A DNA stretch of 64,000 nucleotides from Micrasema longulum (lineage: Eukaryota > Arthropoda > Insecta > Trichoptera > Brachycentridae), in the NCBI GenBank assembly GCA_022494885.1, contig JAGVSM010001239.1, positions 51,789 to 115,788 of the forward strand. Direction: 5' to 3'. The position numbers and the translations under genes are program-made. The notes under the pieces were generated by a model. The model was not told the DNA's origin, searched no databases, and saw nothing but the letters and a program-made list of their open reading frames with translations. Positions 22,186 to 33,104 of this stretch are shown here, piece by piece (position 1 is the stretch's first letter; each line of letters opens with the position of its first letter).

Positions 22186-22790
22186 TCCATGAAGAAGTAT
22201 TGAAATTGAATAAATAAAATTTTCAGGCGTTGCCTAGTATGTAGGTGAAATAATTCAATTACACGAATCTCACCCACATAAATAAAGATTTCAGCTCTTT
22301 AACTTCACAAACATCAACAGATGAAAAAATTGAAGGGATATAGACGTTTAATCAAATTAGATTTATAGATGTTTTGGCGGCCTCCGTGGTGTAGTGGTCG
22401 AGACGCTTGACTCACACACGAAAGGTTCCGGGTTCGATTCCCGGTGAGAACACAAAAATTAACAATGTGATTTTTCTCAATCCTGGGTGTTCTGTGATGT
22501 AATTCACCACTGCCATTGGGCCTCCTGGCCTGTTGTGGTGCAAAAATAAACAAATAAATAAATAAATATGGGCAGAATGGTGAATAATACACATTGTGTA
22601 AAGTTGCCACTTAAACTAGCCAATGACAAGTCATAAGTCCCGTAGATGCCTTGACTTCTATATTACGTTCTTTGAATATTTTTTTATCTCTGTTGTAATA
22701 TGTTAATATTAACAGCTCTCCAGGAAGTTGAATCCAGTCCTTGTCTACAAAAAATTGGACCAACTCAAAATGTTATTGAAGATAACTTTG
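22186..22790 (-). mobile_element. R element (minus), interrupted by SINE2
   Basis: Inverted R copy containing CAGGCGTTGCCTAGTATG, CACATTGTGTAAAGTTGCC and the CATCTCTGTTGTAATATG end. A SINE2 occupies about 22376-22567. Confidence 0.7.
22376..22567 (+). mobile_element. SINE2 (tRNA-headed), nested in R
   Basis: The head GGCGGCCTCCGTGGTGTAG and B-box GGTTCGATTCCCGG are followed by a body ending GGCCTCCTGGCCTGTTGTGG and a (TAAA)n tail. Copies are at 27376 and 49414. Confidence 0.85.
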
Positions 22791-22944
22791 TAAATTCCCT
22801 ATTGTAATCGGGGCCTTGGCTTCTCTCAACTCTTTACTGTCAATCTTTTCGCCGATAAGTAATACGCCCCGAGTAAGCCATAAGCTCTAAACTTTCATAT
22901 TCCTATAATATCAAAAAGGTTCTCTTTCTCGTGAAATATACCTA

Positions 22945-23325
22945 TAAGGGAATGGGGTCTAGAATTTCAACCGTCCATGCGCTCAGTAGCTGCAAGACTT
23001 GTTGTTATCTAACTTCAAACTTTATAAATTTGATTTTTATTTCGTTTTTAAAATATCACTTAAACTCTAAACTTCATTTTCAAATTAAAAATTTAAAAAT
23101 AAAAATGTAAATAGGGGCTAGATTTCTTATTGTCCATGCGCTCTGTAGCTGCAAGACGTTCTGTTATCTAGCTCATATATATCATCATAATTAGGAGACG
23201 AGGAACTAGAATCCAACCGTCCATGCGCTCTGTAGCTGCAAGACGTGTTGGGATATTTATTTATTGTACAGCGCCCTTGAGGTGATTTTCACAAAAATGG
23301 CGCTATATAAATTATCCATACATTA
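22945..23325 (+). repeat. M-module array (M2, M3, M4) with L2-like tail
   Basis: Module cores (GCGCTCWGTAGCTGCAAGAC) at about 22979, 23139 and 23225. The tail GCGCCCTTGAGGTGATTT ... GGCGCTATATAAATTATCC is at 23270-23320. Confidence 0.75.
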
Positions 23326-23600
23326 TTATCATTACATCAAGGGAAGATAATAATAATTTTAAGGCATCTAAAAATTTAACCCTTGTTTTCACTGTCTGCA
23401 ACTTTACTCAGCAGCATGGTCGGATGTTTTTCTGTAGGGGTGTGGACGGGATGGTAAATATTTAGTAAACACTCGGCTTTGTACACTAGGGGTGTGAATT
23501 ACCCTCGAGGGTAGTTTAAGGGTTGGTTTTCTTTGTATATCAACCCTCGATATACTGTACTTACTGCTATATTCAATCATCACTTGAGAAGCGCATCATC
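23326..23600. other. unassigned stretch
   Basis: No family recognised. Confidence 0.4.
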
Positions 23601-23604
23601 GTAA

Positions 23605-23690
23605 ATATCTTATCCGCACCTAATGGTGCATAGGGAACTGCGCCGGTACACCAATCGCAGCGTATCTCAAATCTCAATCATTTGATTATT
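23605..23690 (-). mobile_element. SINE1, 3' end
   Basis: TCCGCACCTAATGGTGCATAG and CACCAATCGCAGCGTATCTC on plus are the inverted SINE1 terminus. Confidence 0.65.
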
Positions 23691-23699
23691 ATGGATAAT

Positions 23700-23787
23700 T
23701 CATGATGTTGAATCCAGTTCTTGTTTACAAAAATTTGAATAGACTCAAAATATTGTTGATAAAACCAGATCCATGATGTTTCCGATA
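23700..23787 (+). mobile_element. R element right end
   Basis: GAATCCAGTTCTTGTTTAC and a GACTCAAAATATTGTTG end, followed by the ATAAAACCAGATCCATGA flank also seen after other R copies. Confidence 0.6.
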
Positions 23788-24020
23788 AGTCCGCCTCATT
23801 GTGTAGCGGTCGACGCGTTCGCATATATTTTTGAGTTCCTGTGTCCGATTTCTAGCAGGGTGGACGTGAAATATGAATTTAAAAGGTTTTTTTTAGTGTA
23901 ATATTTTATTTTTCCTAAAGCGCAAGACTGATCACGTTACCTTCATGAAATAGACGATCTAACTACGCTGCATTTGGCTTGTCAATTCAGTGCCTAATGC
24001 ACCACTGGGTGCGGAAAGTA
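23788..24020 (+). mobile_element. SINE1, near full length, diverged
   Basis: Degraded head TCCGCCTCATTGTGTAGCGG, body with CTGATCACGTTACCTTCATG, and 3' end CACCACTGGGTGCGGAAAG. Confidence 0.75.
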
Positions 24021-24094
24021 GAGTAAAGAATAATTTATTGTGGAAATATTACAAATAAATACCAAAAAAAAAACTTTTTTTTCTTTTTTAATTG

Positions 24095-24150
24095 AACCTG
24101 AGACTTTGTCCAAACGCGCTAACCCCTACACCACGAGAGCATAATAATTC
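24095..24150 (-). mobile_element. SINE1-like head scrap
   Basis: The minus strand reads CTCGTGGTGTAGGGGTTAGC and CTCAGGTTCAATT. Confidence 0.5.
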
Positions 24151-24590
24151 TAAATATTTTATGTATAATGTATGCATTTACGATCCTACAATATGATTTT
24201 TATATTCTTATCTGAATAAAGATCGGCTCCTATCGGAAACGGCCGATCTTCGCTCGTGGAAAGCGAGCGGGACGGAAAATTGGCGCGAGAAGCGAGTGCG
24301 AGGGGGATGGCAGTAGATTTATTGGTTCTCTTTATCCAGAACAGGAATTAAAAATTCAAATTCAAATTTCGAACCTCCAGTTCGCGGTCAATGTAGTCGT
24401 AACTTAAAAAACGTAAAAAAAGGGCGTTTGCCTACCATGCAAGACGTCTCGAACTTAATTCCCAACATTAAATAATTATTATTTATTGTGTATGCAGACA
24501 ATTGGTAGAATTCCATAATGTATCCAAAATAAAACAAGTTTATTGGATTGTAATTCTACTTTATTTTTTATAAAATATACAAAGGGTATA
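24151..24590. other. unassigned stretch with a SINE1 head scrap
   Basis: A SINE1 head piece (GCGTTTGCCTACCATGCAAG) sits at about 24424-24470. A small GC-rich patch at 24235-24310 is unexplained. Confidence 0.4.
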
Positions 24591-24592
24591 TT

Positions 24593-24735
24593 GTGACGCG
24601 TTTCGTCTTGTTAGGACATTTTCAACTTATTTTGGCTTGTATAGAAATCCACACACATAAAACAGCAATTATTTTTAGTATATAAGGAAACTTTGTAAAC
24701 ATTTAAGTTAGTTTGTTTGAAAATGTCCTAACAAG
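24593..24735. repeat. inverted repeat flanking AT-rich DNA (GACGAAACGCGTC-type)
   Basis: CTTGTTAGGACATTTTCAA (about 24610) and its complement at about 24715 bound the segment. The minus strand carries GACGAAACGCGTC, reminiscent of Penelope-like ends, but no CTGANGA core is seen. Confidence 0.5.
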
Positions 24736-25240
24736 TCTCGCAGCTACAGAGCGCATAGGCGGTTGGGATCCTAGTTCCTCATTTCCAATTATGTATGTTG
24801 ATTTTTAATAATTTTCTAGGAGCTAGATTACAACACGTTTTGCAGCTACAGAGCGCACGGACGTTTAGAAATCTAGCCCCCATTTACACTGCACAAAAGA
24901 TGACTAAGAAGTTTTTTATTAATAATTAATCGTTAAATAGGTGCGAAGGTTTTCACGGTCACTGTTATCAATATGTTTTTTTTTTGGGTGATACCGTGTG
25001 TGTTGGATTTGTTCCGACGTTTCGGCTACCATTGCAGGAGCCATCTTCACTCATTTTAACTCAGTTTACCCTGAAGATGGCTCCTGCAATGGTAGCCGAA
25101 ACGTCGGAACAAATCCAACACACATGGTATCAACCAAAAAAGAAACATAATAATTAATCGTGTACAAATATAATCCAGATTACATGTCCTGCAAATACAG
25201 AGCGCGTGGGAGGTTAAAAATCTGGTTGACATAAAATATA
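24736..25240 (-). repeat. M-module array (M4, M3, M2) interrupted by a Penelope-like insert
   Basis: M4 at about 24736-24785, M3 at 24825-24885 and M2 at 25170-25230, all minus. The gap holds a separate element with target duplications. Confidence 0.65.
24933..25147 (+). mobile_element. Penelope-like insert: inverted repeat with hammerhead-like core, 13-bp TSD
   Basis: Arms 24987-25049 and 25072-25135 are near-perfect complements around a 22-bp loop. The plus-strand arm has CTGAAGA (25071-25077), a GGCT/AGCC stem and GAAACGTC (25098-25105). The 13-bp direct repeat TAATAATTAATCG flanks the element at 24920-24932 and 25148-25160. Confidence 0.75.
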
Positions 25241-25299
25241 TTGTTTTGATTGAAGCGTAAGACAGACTATCCACCATTGGGTTTTTATTTAATAATAAC

Positions 25300-25505
25300 T
25301 ACTACTACTACTACCATCACGCCATTTCCCCGTAGGGGTAGGCAGAGAGAATGGACCGCCACACACGTCTGTTCCGGCATCATATATTCTTCTACATTCA
25401 TACATCTTGTAAAACATGCCCTATGGTTCTGTCAGCTTTTAACATGACCAGACTTAACATTTTGGTTTATCTGATCATGCCACGTCTTCCTTGGTCGTCC
25501 TCGTT
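25300..25505 (-). mobile_element. family C, 3' end with (GTA)n tail
   Basis: The minus strand ends in WRSILSAYPYGEMA-like codons followed by GTAGTAGTAGTAGT. Confidence 0.7.
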
Positions 25506-25764
25506 TCTAAAATAACTATAATTGGTTAATATAGTCTTTGTGTTTCTTTTTATTCCTTTTGTCGTGGTTAAAACCGAGTACGAAAATAAGAAATATAAGT
25601 TGTGGAGATATGCAACTTAAGGTGCGATTTGACCCTTAATAAATGTCTGTGTATCTCTATTGGCGCTCTGTCATTGCAATAAATTATAACTAAATGTACT
25701 GATTCTTTTTTTAAATGTCAATGTTTCTGTCAAACTTTTAAATATTGTTTTATTTTATTTTGTC

Positions 25765-25835
25765 AAGTATTATGGTCAGCGCGTTTGCCTACCATGAAAG
25801 AGGTCTCAGGATCGATTCCTGCCAAGATTATATAA
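25765..25835 (+). mobile_element. SINE1 head scrap
   Basis: GGTCAGCGCGTTTGCCTACC and a degraded B-box GGATCGATTCCTGCC. Confidence 0.6.
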
Positions 25836-26480
25836 CACAACAGCAACAAACCATCACGCTTTTCCTCGTAAGGGTAGGCAGAGGATCGAACGCCACATTA
25901 CTTTTTTATGCGTACAGACCTCGCTTTCTCTACATTCATACATCTTCTAATGCACGCGCGCCGATTATTCCGACTTTTGACATGTTTATCTTCAAGTATT
26001 TGTTGGATTTGGTCATGCCATGTCTTCATCAGTCTTTCACTATTTCTGCATCCATCAACATCCGCATTGTAAATATTTTTAGCCGTTCTTTCGCTGTCCA
26101 TTCGCTCTGCATGTCCAAACCAACGCAGATCTCCGTTATTGATTTTGTCGATAACGTTTATTTCAGCCTTATATAATGTACGGGTCTCGACATTTGTGCA
26201 TCTATCGTATATAGTTTCGCCACACATTCGCCTGAGAGATTGCATTTCGACAGCATTCAGCCTACATTCATCCCTGTTTTTCCAAGTCCATACTTCGCCC
26301 CATACATCAGGGTCGGGACTAGGACTCTATTGTGAACTGGTAATTTTGCCTATTGCGCAAACATTTATTTGCCAAGGTTGATTTTAGTGCACCGTTCACT
26401 CTGTCCCCGGCACTCACCCTCTTTTCAATATCTTTCTCAGTCATTCCATCCCTAGTAAACATACTTCCCAGATACATATT
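25836..26480 (-). mobile_element. family C, long 3' copy
   Basis: The minus strand gives ERDIEKRVSAGDRVNGAL-like codons, then MQSLRRMCGETIYDRC, DLRWFGHAERMDSERTAK, MKTWHDQIQQILEDKHVKSR and MRRCMNVEKARS-like codons. Short frameshifts break it. Confidence 0.8.
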
Positions 26481-26494
26481 AGGAGGTTTTATTT

Positions 26495-26645
26495 TTTCCG
26501 GATAATTTATATAGCTCTATTTTCGCGAAAATTACCTCAAAGGCGCTGTATAATAAATATCTCAACACGTCTAGCAGCTACGGAGCGTATGGACGGTTGG
26601 GATTTTAGTTCCACGTTTAAAATTATGTTAATAGGAGCTTTATTG
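26495..26645 (-). repeat. M4 module with L2-like tail
   Basis: Tail (GGATAATTTATATAGC on plus) at about 26508-26555, then the M4 core AGCAGCTACGGAGCGTATGG. Confidence 0.65.
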
Positions 26646-26858
26646 CAAAGAAACTAGCACGTAACAGTCGGTTATGGCCAGCTCTGTGTCCATGAGGATG
26701 GGGAATACATGGGTGTTAAACAGAACCATCACCCTACACGAAAGTAGTTTCGACTCAATGGCTACTCTTAGGTAAAAATTCTAAAAAGAAAACCGAGTGG
26801 AAATAAGTCCGCCTAGATGTTTAGTGGTTGGCGCGTTCGTCTACTATTCTTGATAATC

Positions 26859-27644
26859 CAGTAGCTCTATCACAAATAATTATCGATGTGCTTAAAAACA
26901 TGCTAAGCATTTAAGCGATCACAAATAAATATAATGAACTTGCTTAAGTTATCGCAGTCATAAGTCAGCGCGTGTGTAATCTCTAAGTCAACGCTATTGT
27001 CGGTTTGATTTTTCTTTTCCTCGTTAATAAATACATTGGCGAAAAATCGGCGTTTACTATAAAAAATAATAAAATATATTGCATTTGCAAAATAGTAAGG
27101 AGTATCTAATACAAAAAAGTGAAAATTAAATTACAATTATTATGGCGACTGCTTTTCTTGACACTTGGCTCGCCAACTGCCGTTAAATGCAATAATAGCA
27201 TGATAAATAAATATTAAATGAATAAAAATAACAGTTATGGAATATTTTCCATATTTACACAGGTGAAATTCAAATATGTGATTGGGGAGCAGAAATTTAC
27301 GTCGCGAAACGTAAATATTTTGACATTTAATATTAGGTGTTCACGGATGTTCCATTGTGATCGCAAATACGATACAGCGGCCTCCGTGGTGTAGTGGTCA
27401 AGACACTTGACTCACGCACGGAAGGTTCCGGGTTCGATTCCCGGTGAGAACACAAAAATTAAAATGTGATTTTTCTCAAGCCTGGGTGCTCTGTGATGTA
27501 ATTCACCACTGTAATTAGGCCTCCTGGCCTGTTGTGGTGCAAAAAAAAATGTAAAAAAAATGTAAATGTAAAAACAACCATGGGAAGAAATTGTTATCAC
27601 GTCGCTTATTGGCACGTCGATAGTTATTTGTGATTGAGCTACTG
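26859..27644 (+). mobile_element. MITE-1 copy 2, interrupted by SINE2
   Basis: Begins CAGTAGCTCTATCACAAATA and ends TGATTGAGCTACTG. The interior matches copy 1, apart from about 200 bp of SINE2 inserted after the AATACGATA block. Confidence 0.8.
27376..27573 (+). mobile_element. SINE2 nested in MITE-1
   Basis: GCGGCCTCCGTGGTGTAG head, GGTTCGATTCCCGG box, TTGTGGTGCAAAAAAAAATG end with A-rich tail. MITE-1 sequence (ACAACCATGG) resumes directly after. Confidence 0.85.
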
Positions 27645-27700
27645 GGTTCGATTCAAGGTGGCCTCTAGCCTCTAGCCCTGGTACTGTTTTTTTCAACAAA

Positions 27701-28264
27701 TACCTTCGTCAATCCGCGAAACGATGCGATGTAAAAAATATTTTTGTAATGTCAATCCACACTAATTTTACCGTGCCCTGTGGATTTGGACGACGCGTGT
27801 AAAATGGGCCCGAGTCTTGTCTCTTCGTAGGGATTTAAATATCCTTTAACCCGTTCACCTCCGAGGGTATGAATTCTTGCAGCAAAGAATTCGAAGCACG
27901 CGCATTAATGTCCTTAACAATATTTTATTTATATCTTTCCAATATATTTATCGCTTCATGGGTAATTTATTTCTATATCGAATGAGAATTGAATGTAGTT
28001 ATCCAGAAAGCAGCCAGTCCACAATATTAAAAAACGAGGTATTCGTGTTATCAAGTTCAGGAAGATCGATTCTTTGTTTTGCTTAAAACAGCCAGATCGC
28101 TTTCATACAAAAAATTGTAACTAGCGCCTTATCAAATTAAATGAAAATGAATGCCACCTCATACATTCAGGGTTTTAACAAGGCTTCATTCAATATTAGA
28201 TCTAGCTGTTTTCTGCCTAATGCATATTTAAGGTTGTGTGGTCCGCCAGATTTTTATATATTTA
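27701..28264. other. unassigned stretch
   Basis: No coding domain. A block near 28180-28250 (GTTTTCTGCC TAATGCATA, GTGTGGTCCGCC) resembles the body of SINE3 at 29850. Confidence 0.4.
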
Positions 28265-28560
28265 TTTATGTATACGCCCATTGGGCATTTTTAAGGACAT
28301 ATTTATACATAGAAAATTATTATAAAGGAAAGTAGAAAGACACAATGGTGTGTAGTAGACTTGGTGGGAGTAGAAGCGGGAGAGAGGTGTTCATAATTGA
28401 ATTTTATTCAGTGATCGTTTGAAAGAAGACAACTTGTTATCAAAGAAATCAAGGCTGGTATGTTTGTTGGCAGACCTGAGAATTCTGGGCATAGGGGAAT
28501 GAAAACCATAGTTAGTTGAATGGTTATCGGTATGAAAGAGTAAGTTATGTCTAGTCTGCC
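28265..28560 (-). mobile_element. family J, C-terminus and 3' UTR
   Basis: The minus strand encodes NYGFHSPMPRILRSANKH and FKRSLNKIQL, then the 3' UTR. Confidence 0.75.
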
Positions 28561-28680
28561 TGATTAGGTACAACCTGTTTTCAGGCAGACATTTTTATGC
28601 AAAAATAAACAATAACATGACTACCCACTAGTTAATTTATTATAAAGTTTTACAATATATATAAACCATTTATTATTTTA
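28561..28680 (-). repeat. inverted copy of the 17276-17572 repeat, 3' part
   Basis: ATTAGGTACAACCTG, GGCAGACATTTTTATGC and AACAATAACATGACTAC. Confidence 0.6.
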
Positions 28681-28682
28681 AA

Positions 28683-29195
28683 ATGGTTTTTAGTAAGTTT
28701 TACGAGTTTTCTCTACCTAAATCGTCCAGCTCTCTATTTCATGTGCCAGCAGCTCGTATGAACTATGCCCAGAACTCTCCACTTATACGTTTTGCTAGTG
28801 AATATAATTTGAACTTTCCCCTTATTGATCCATTTGATTGTAAAAAAATAACATTTAAAATGCGCGTCTTAAAACATACTATTTTGTCTTATACTTAGTT
28901 TCAATAATAAAGTCTTATTTTATCTTATTTTATTTTATTTTATTAAATTTTATCTCTAATTCTTAATATTTTATATATATTTATATTTTCGACACTTGAC
29001 ACCCTCATTCCAATATAACACCCACTCACCCACCCTCTCACTCACTTACGCTCACACAAACACACTTGCATGTATTGTGCGAGTATTTAATGTATTTCTG
29101 TGGATATCTGTCATTGGTTTTATTCTCTGTATATTTTATTTGTTATATTTTTGTTACATGTATTACTGTTGAAATCCCCAATAAATAAAATAAAA
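28683..29195 (+). mobile_element. non-LTR C-terminal fragment with A-rich tail
   Basis: The frame 28683-28898 encodes SSSSLFHVPAARMNYAQNSP and LIRFASEYNLNFPLIDPFD, the closing motif of a Jockey-type polyprotein. An AT-rich 3' region and (AATAAA)n end follow. Confidence 0.65.
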
Positions 29196-29204
29196 AAAAA
29201 ATAA

Positions 29205-29500
29205 AAATCCATTAACCATTTTATTACAAATTTATTTTACTGGATTCGGGTCATAGTTTTGTAACCTTTGGGTAACATATTGAATATTTTGGGGCCCAGA
29301 AACCTAAAATTTCTTTTCCCGAATTCAGAGTTTGTGGTTATCTGGTTATCGGTATGAAAGAGTAAGTTTTGTATGAGTTTTAGTTGGGATATTTAATTTT
29401 ATTGAGCTCAGTAGTTCAGGCATCGAAGAGTGGGTTGAGAATTTTGAATAGGACGAGAAGGTCAGATTTATTTCGACGGTCTTGAAGAGAAGGTATATCT
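29205..29500 (-). mobile_element. repeat of the 17276 type joined to family J 5' fragment
   Basis: 29205-29340 mirrors 17280-17420. 29345-29500 on minus encodes a DRRNKSDLLVLFKILNPLF-like segment of family J. Confidence 0.6.
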
Positions 29501-29689
29501 TAGCTAGTTTCTAACTCATTATACTAATTATTGCAGATGAATTCTCCAAAATTCCTTTAAAACCCAATGAATTTATTTTTTAAGTTATTACAACAAATTA
29601 ATTAAGTGATTTTTTACAATTAATTACCCTTATACAAATATAAAATAATATGATCAATGCATAATGATCCAACACCAAGAATCGGGTTG

Positions 29690-29905
29690 TGGTCCCGTGG
29701 TTAGTGTTGCGGACCCACGAATCAGAGGTCTGAGGGTCGAACCCTACTCTACCCCAACTCGATTTCCATTTTCTAATCGTTATTTAGTCAGCAGTGGACG
29801 TCCAGGACGTCGATAAACATTCATCACAGTTTTACTAGGACTGGTTGTTTCCTGCAAAATGCACACCCTTAGATTATGTGGTCAGTCAGACTTAAAATCA
29901 TGAAA
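29690..29905 (+). mobile_element. SINE3
   Basis: The tRNA-like head GGTTGTGGTCCCGTGGTTAG with GGTCGAACCC, followed by a body with CAGTGGACGTCCAGGACG. Confidence 0.7.
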
Positions 29906-30654
29906 TCTGGTAATATTCACAAAATAATTAAATTTTTTTAAAGTAAAAACATTCTAACTCTTGTGTTTGGTTTGATTATTCACTCTGTTTACGAAAGTGC
30001 TATTTATTTGTTCATTTACAATTTATGTATAACTTTTTATTATCTGAGTTTAACTTTTCTATGACTGGCTGCATTCTGCATAACTACGTTTAATTATTTA
30101 TTGATGTGCACTAAAACCTCTTTTTACACGAGAGGTATGTTCCACGGAGTACCGTGTAAAAAAAGTGTCCTAAAAAAAGAACATTTCTGGATAGGTTTCT
30201 TGTATAAAAATCAATTGGACATATAAAAAAAAAATAGCTATTTATATTTACAGTTTATTGTACATGAATTATTTCGGCCAAAACTGGAGCCGAAATTCGG
30301 TTTCGTTTTCCAAAAATCAAAAATCATGTTTCGGTCGATCACTAGTTTTTTTTCAGGTAATCGATTTGATTTTTTTTAAAACTCGATGTGGGGCGGTGTT
30401 TTGAAAAAATGGTCTTCAATTTAGGAGTTAGCTCATCCCTAAGTAGGTCTCATAAAATTGTACCATCATATCTCTAACAGGTTTGTGCATTGGAATTTGT
30501 GGCAACCCTAAATCGTGCAATACCAGTCAGAATACATATTACAAATTCCCAAACACAAGCTCTGCATATCTGTATCATATTACAGGGGTTGCAAACACTT
30601 TGACAGTTAAGAGAAAATCTGTTTTTTTAAACTATTACTATTGTTACTACATCA
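29906..30654. other. AT-rich stretch, no gene
   Basis: No family recognised. The 104-codon frame at 30483 runs into family C sequence and is not a gene. Confidence 0.4.
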
Positions 30655-30848
30655 TTTTTACTACTACTACTACTTCCATCACGTCATTTCCCCGTAGGAG
30701 TAGGCAGATGGAATGGACCGCCACACACGTCTATCCTGGCATACATTCCTTGCTTTTACCACATTCATACATGCCCTTCAGTTCTGTCTGCTTTTGACAT
30801 GACCAGAATTAAGATTTTGGTTTATCTGATCATACCACGTCTTCCTTT
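30655..30848 (-). mobile_element. family C, 3' end
   Basis: Minus-strand C-terminal codons and a GTAGTAGTAGTAGT tail, as at 25300 and 48598. Confidence 0.7.
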
Positions 30849-30854
30849 TACATT

Positions 30855-31222
30855 ATTTTAGATTGCTAGAATTCAATACGCTTTGTAGCTGCAAGACTTT
30901 TGGCTTTGTTAGCTTTCGTACTATGTCTAAATGAATCTTCCACTTTAAATAGGGTCTAGATTTAAACCCACCGATACGCTCTGTAGCTGCAGGACATGTA
31001 TTGAAGATTTTATTAGTAAAAAAATATATAAAAAATAAAAACAATTCTCACTCTTTTTTTTGTGTAATGTAAATGGGAACTAGATTTCTAAACGTCCGCG
31101 TGCTTTGTAGCTGCAAGACGTGTTGTAATCTAGCTCCTATATGTTTATTAAAGTTTAATCCTATTGGAAATGGGAACGAGAATTCCAACCGCCTACGCGC
31201 CCGGTAGCTGCAAGGCATTCAT
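30855..31222 (+). repeat. M-module array M1-M4 lacking the tail
   Basis: Four module cores (TAGCTGCAAGAC or close) at about 30886, 30984, 31108 and 31203, in the same M1-M4 order as at 33105-33560. It is cut off inside M4 by an R scrap. Confidence 0.7.
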
Positions 31223-31264
31223 TCTGACTATTTTTGAACATCTACACTCCTTCAGTTCTTCCAT

Positions 31265-31772
31265 CAGTATCTCCTCAATCACAAATATCTATCGACGTGC
31301 TAATAAGCGACGTGATAACAAATTCTCACCATGGTTGTTTATTGTATTCGCGATTACAATGGAACATCCGTGAAAACCTAATATTAAATGGAAAATATTT
31401 ACGTTTCGCGACGTATAATTCTGCTGCGCATTTACATTATTGAATTTCACCGGTGTAAATATGGAAAATATTCCAAAACTGCCATTTTTATTGATTAATT
31501 ATGCTAATTATTGCATTTAGCTGACGGTTGGCAAGCCAAATGTCAAGAAAAGCAATCGCCATAGTAATTGTAATTTATGTTTTACTTTTTTGTATTAGAT
31601 ACTCCTTACTGTTTTGCAAATGCAATATATTGTTTTTATTTTTATAGTAAACACCGATTTTTCGCCGTTGAACTGTATTTATTCATTCTTTGTTCATTAT
31701 TGTTAAATGTGATCGCTCAAATGCTTAGCATTTTTTTAAGCACGTCGATAATTATTTGTGATTGAGTTACTG
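31265..31772 (-). mobile_element. MITE-1 copy 3
   Basis: Inverted relative to copy 1; ends CAGTATCTCCTCAATCACAA and TGTGATTGAGTTACTG; interior co-linear with copies 1 and 2. 508 bp. Confidence 0.78.
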
Positions 31773-32029
31773 ATGATTTTTATCGATCACGATGAAACTA
31801 GTAAAGTTTAATTCAATTAAAATCGCGATATATGAAATTAAAAATTTTAAGTCGGTATATTTGAGTAGAGGACAGGAGCACTGAATTATGATATTTGAGG
31901 ATTTACTAAAATAATTTTTACGCGCCACGATTCAAGAAATTCTTATTCAATGTGATGTTAAGTCAAAATTTTGTTTATAATGTACAAAATCCAAATATTC
32001 TATTCTTGTTAATCTTCCACTTTATTATT

Positions 32030-32110
32030 ATGATTATTAGAGATAACTTATAAACCGCCATTTTCGTCATATAGTACCTCAAGGGCGCGTAATAAAGTGA
32101 GTTAATGGAA
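32030..32110 (-). mobile_element. family A 3' tail fragment
   Basis: ATAACTTATAAACCGCC and TACCTCAAGGGCGCG on plus are the inverted L2-like tail. Confidence 0.6.
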
Positions 32111-32354
32111 TTTATATTACATTTTTTGAAATTCATGTTGTTTATATACTCACCATCTATTTTTATACCAACTTTACTTAACACAGTTCTATCTTTTATT
32201 ACTTTATTTTGTATTTTTTAATTTATTTTGCTTATATCCTCGTGTTTTATATAACTTCCATATATGTAAAAGCATTATGGACGTGAAAAATTGTTGAAAT
32301 TAAAATGAAAAAATAATTTAAGCCTTTAAATTTGTAATTTAATTAAAACCATTT

Positions 32355-32610
32355 ATTTTGTTTTCACTTGTTACGGATTTATTCAAATGATTTAGAGAAC
32401 GAGAACACTTCACTCTCACAGCCTGGCACCTCTGCTAGGAGAGCATTCTATGCCGTAGGGCCTGCGACCGCAAATGCGCGTTCACTGAATTTAGTGCGCT
32501 GTTTGCGTAGAGGTATAATAACCTTTTCTCTCGCCGTAGACTTAGCTAATCTAAGCGTAAGACGCCCGTCGGCTAGTTCATCTGGAATGCATAGTTCCTT
32601 TAGATATTAT
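32355..32610 (-). mobile_element. family A, C-terminal fragment
   Basis: Minus-strand codons for IPDELADGRL, RLDXXLRKQRTKF-like and AFAVAGPTA-like sequence, with the 3' UTR to about 32355. The plus-strand 118-codon frame here is a shadow. Confidence 0.75.
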
Positions 32611-33104
32611 GGATGGGTCAAGGGAAGGATGGGAAAAAAAGGTAATCGGACAGGAATAATATCGAAAAACGCCGTTTTATACATTATTGATAAATACATA
32701 ATATTTCAAATATCTGCCTTCTAATAATATACAAAATGATAAATCAAACCGCTTATACACGCGTTTGTGCAATATTTATGTAAAAAAGTGAATTTGAACA
32801 GGAATGTTACGTTTCATAAAACGAAATAATACGGACCAAAATGGACACCAAGTCATTGGAACAATAGGCATAATAGTACTACACACGTGCGTTTCCAGAA
32901 ACTATCTACCAGCCAGCGGGCCACATGGCGACGATATCTACCTACTGTCTACAAAAGCTTCTCTTCGAACATCTATCTCCTTTTGTTAACCATGGAGTTG
33001 AAACAGTGTTTGATTTATTTAGTTTTTTTTTGCTTACTTCTTGGCATGAACACTTGACCAATTTACTACTATACTGTATTTTTTAATAAATTTATTGAAA
33101 TTGT
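32611..33104. other. unassigned stretch
   Basis: No family recognised. Confidence 0.4.

Larger units (their letters stand above)
26815..27700 (+). mobile_element. SINE1 head, interrupted by MITE-1 copy 2
   Basis: TCCGCCTAGATGTTTAGTGG at 26815-26858 and GGTTCGATTCAAGGTGG from 27645 are the two parts of one tRNA-like head. The break falls just before the B-box. Confidence 0.7.

Noticed and set aside
24593..24735. Hammerhead motif at the GACGAAACGCGTC block
   Set aside because: The CTGANGA half of the core is absent.
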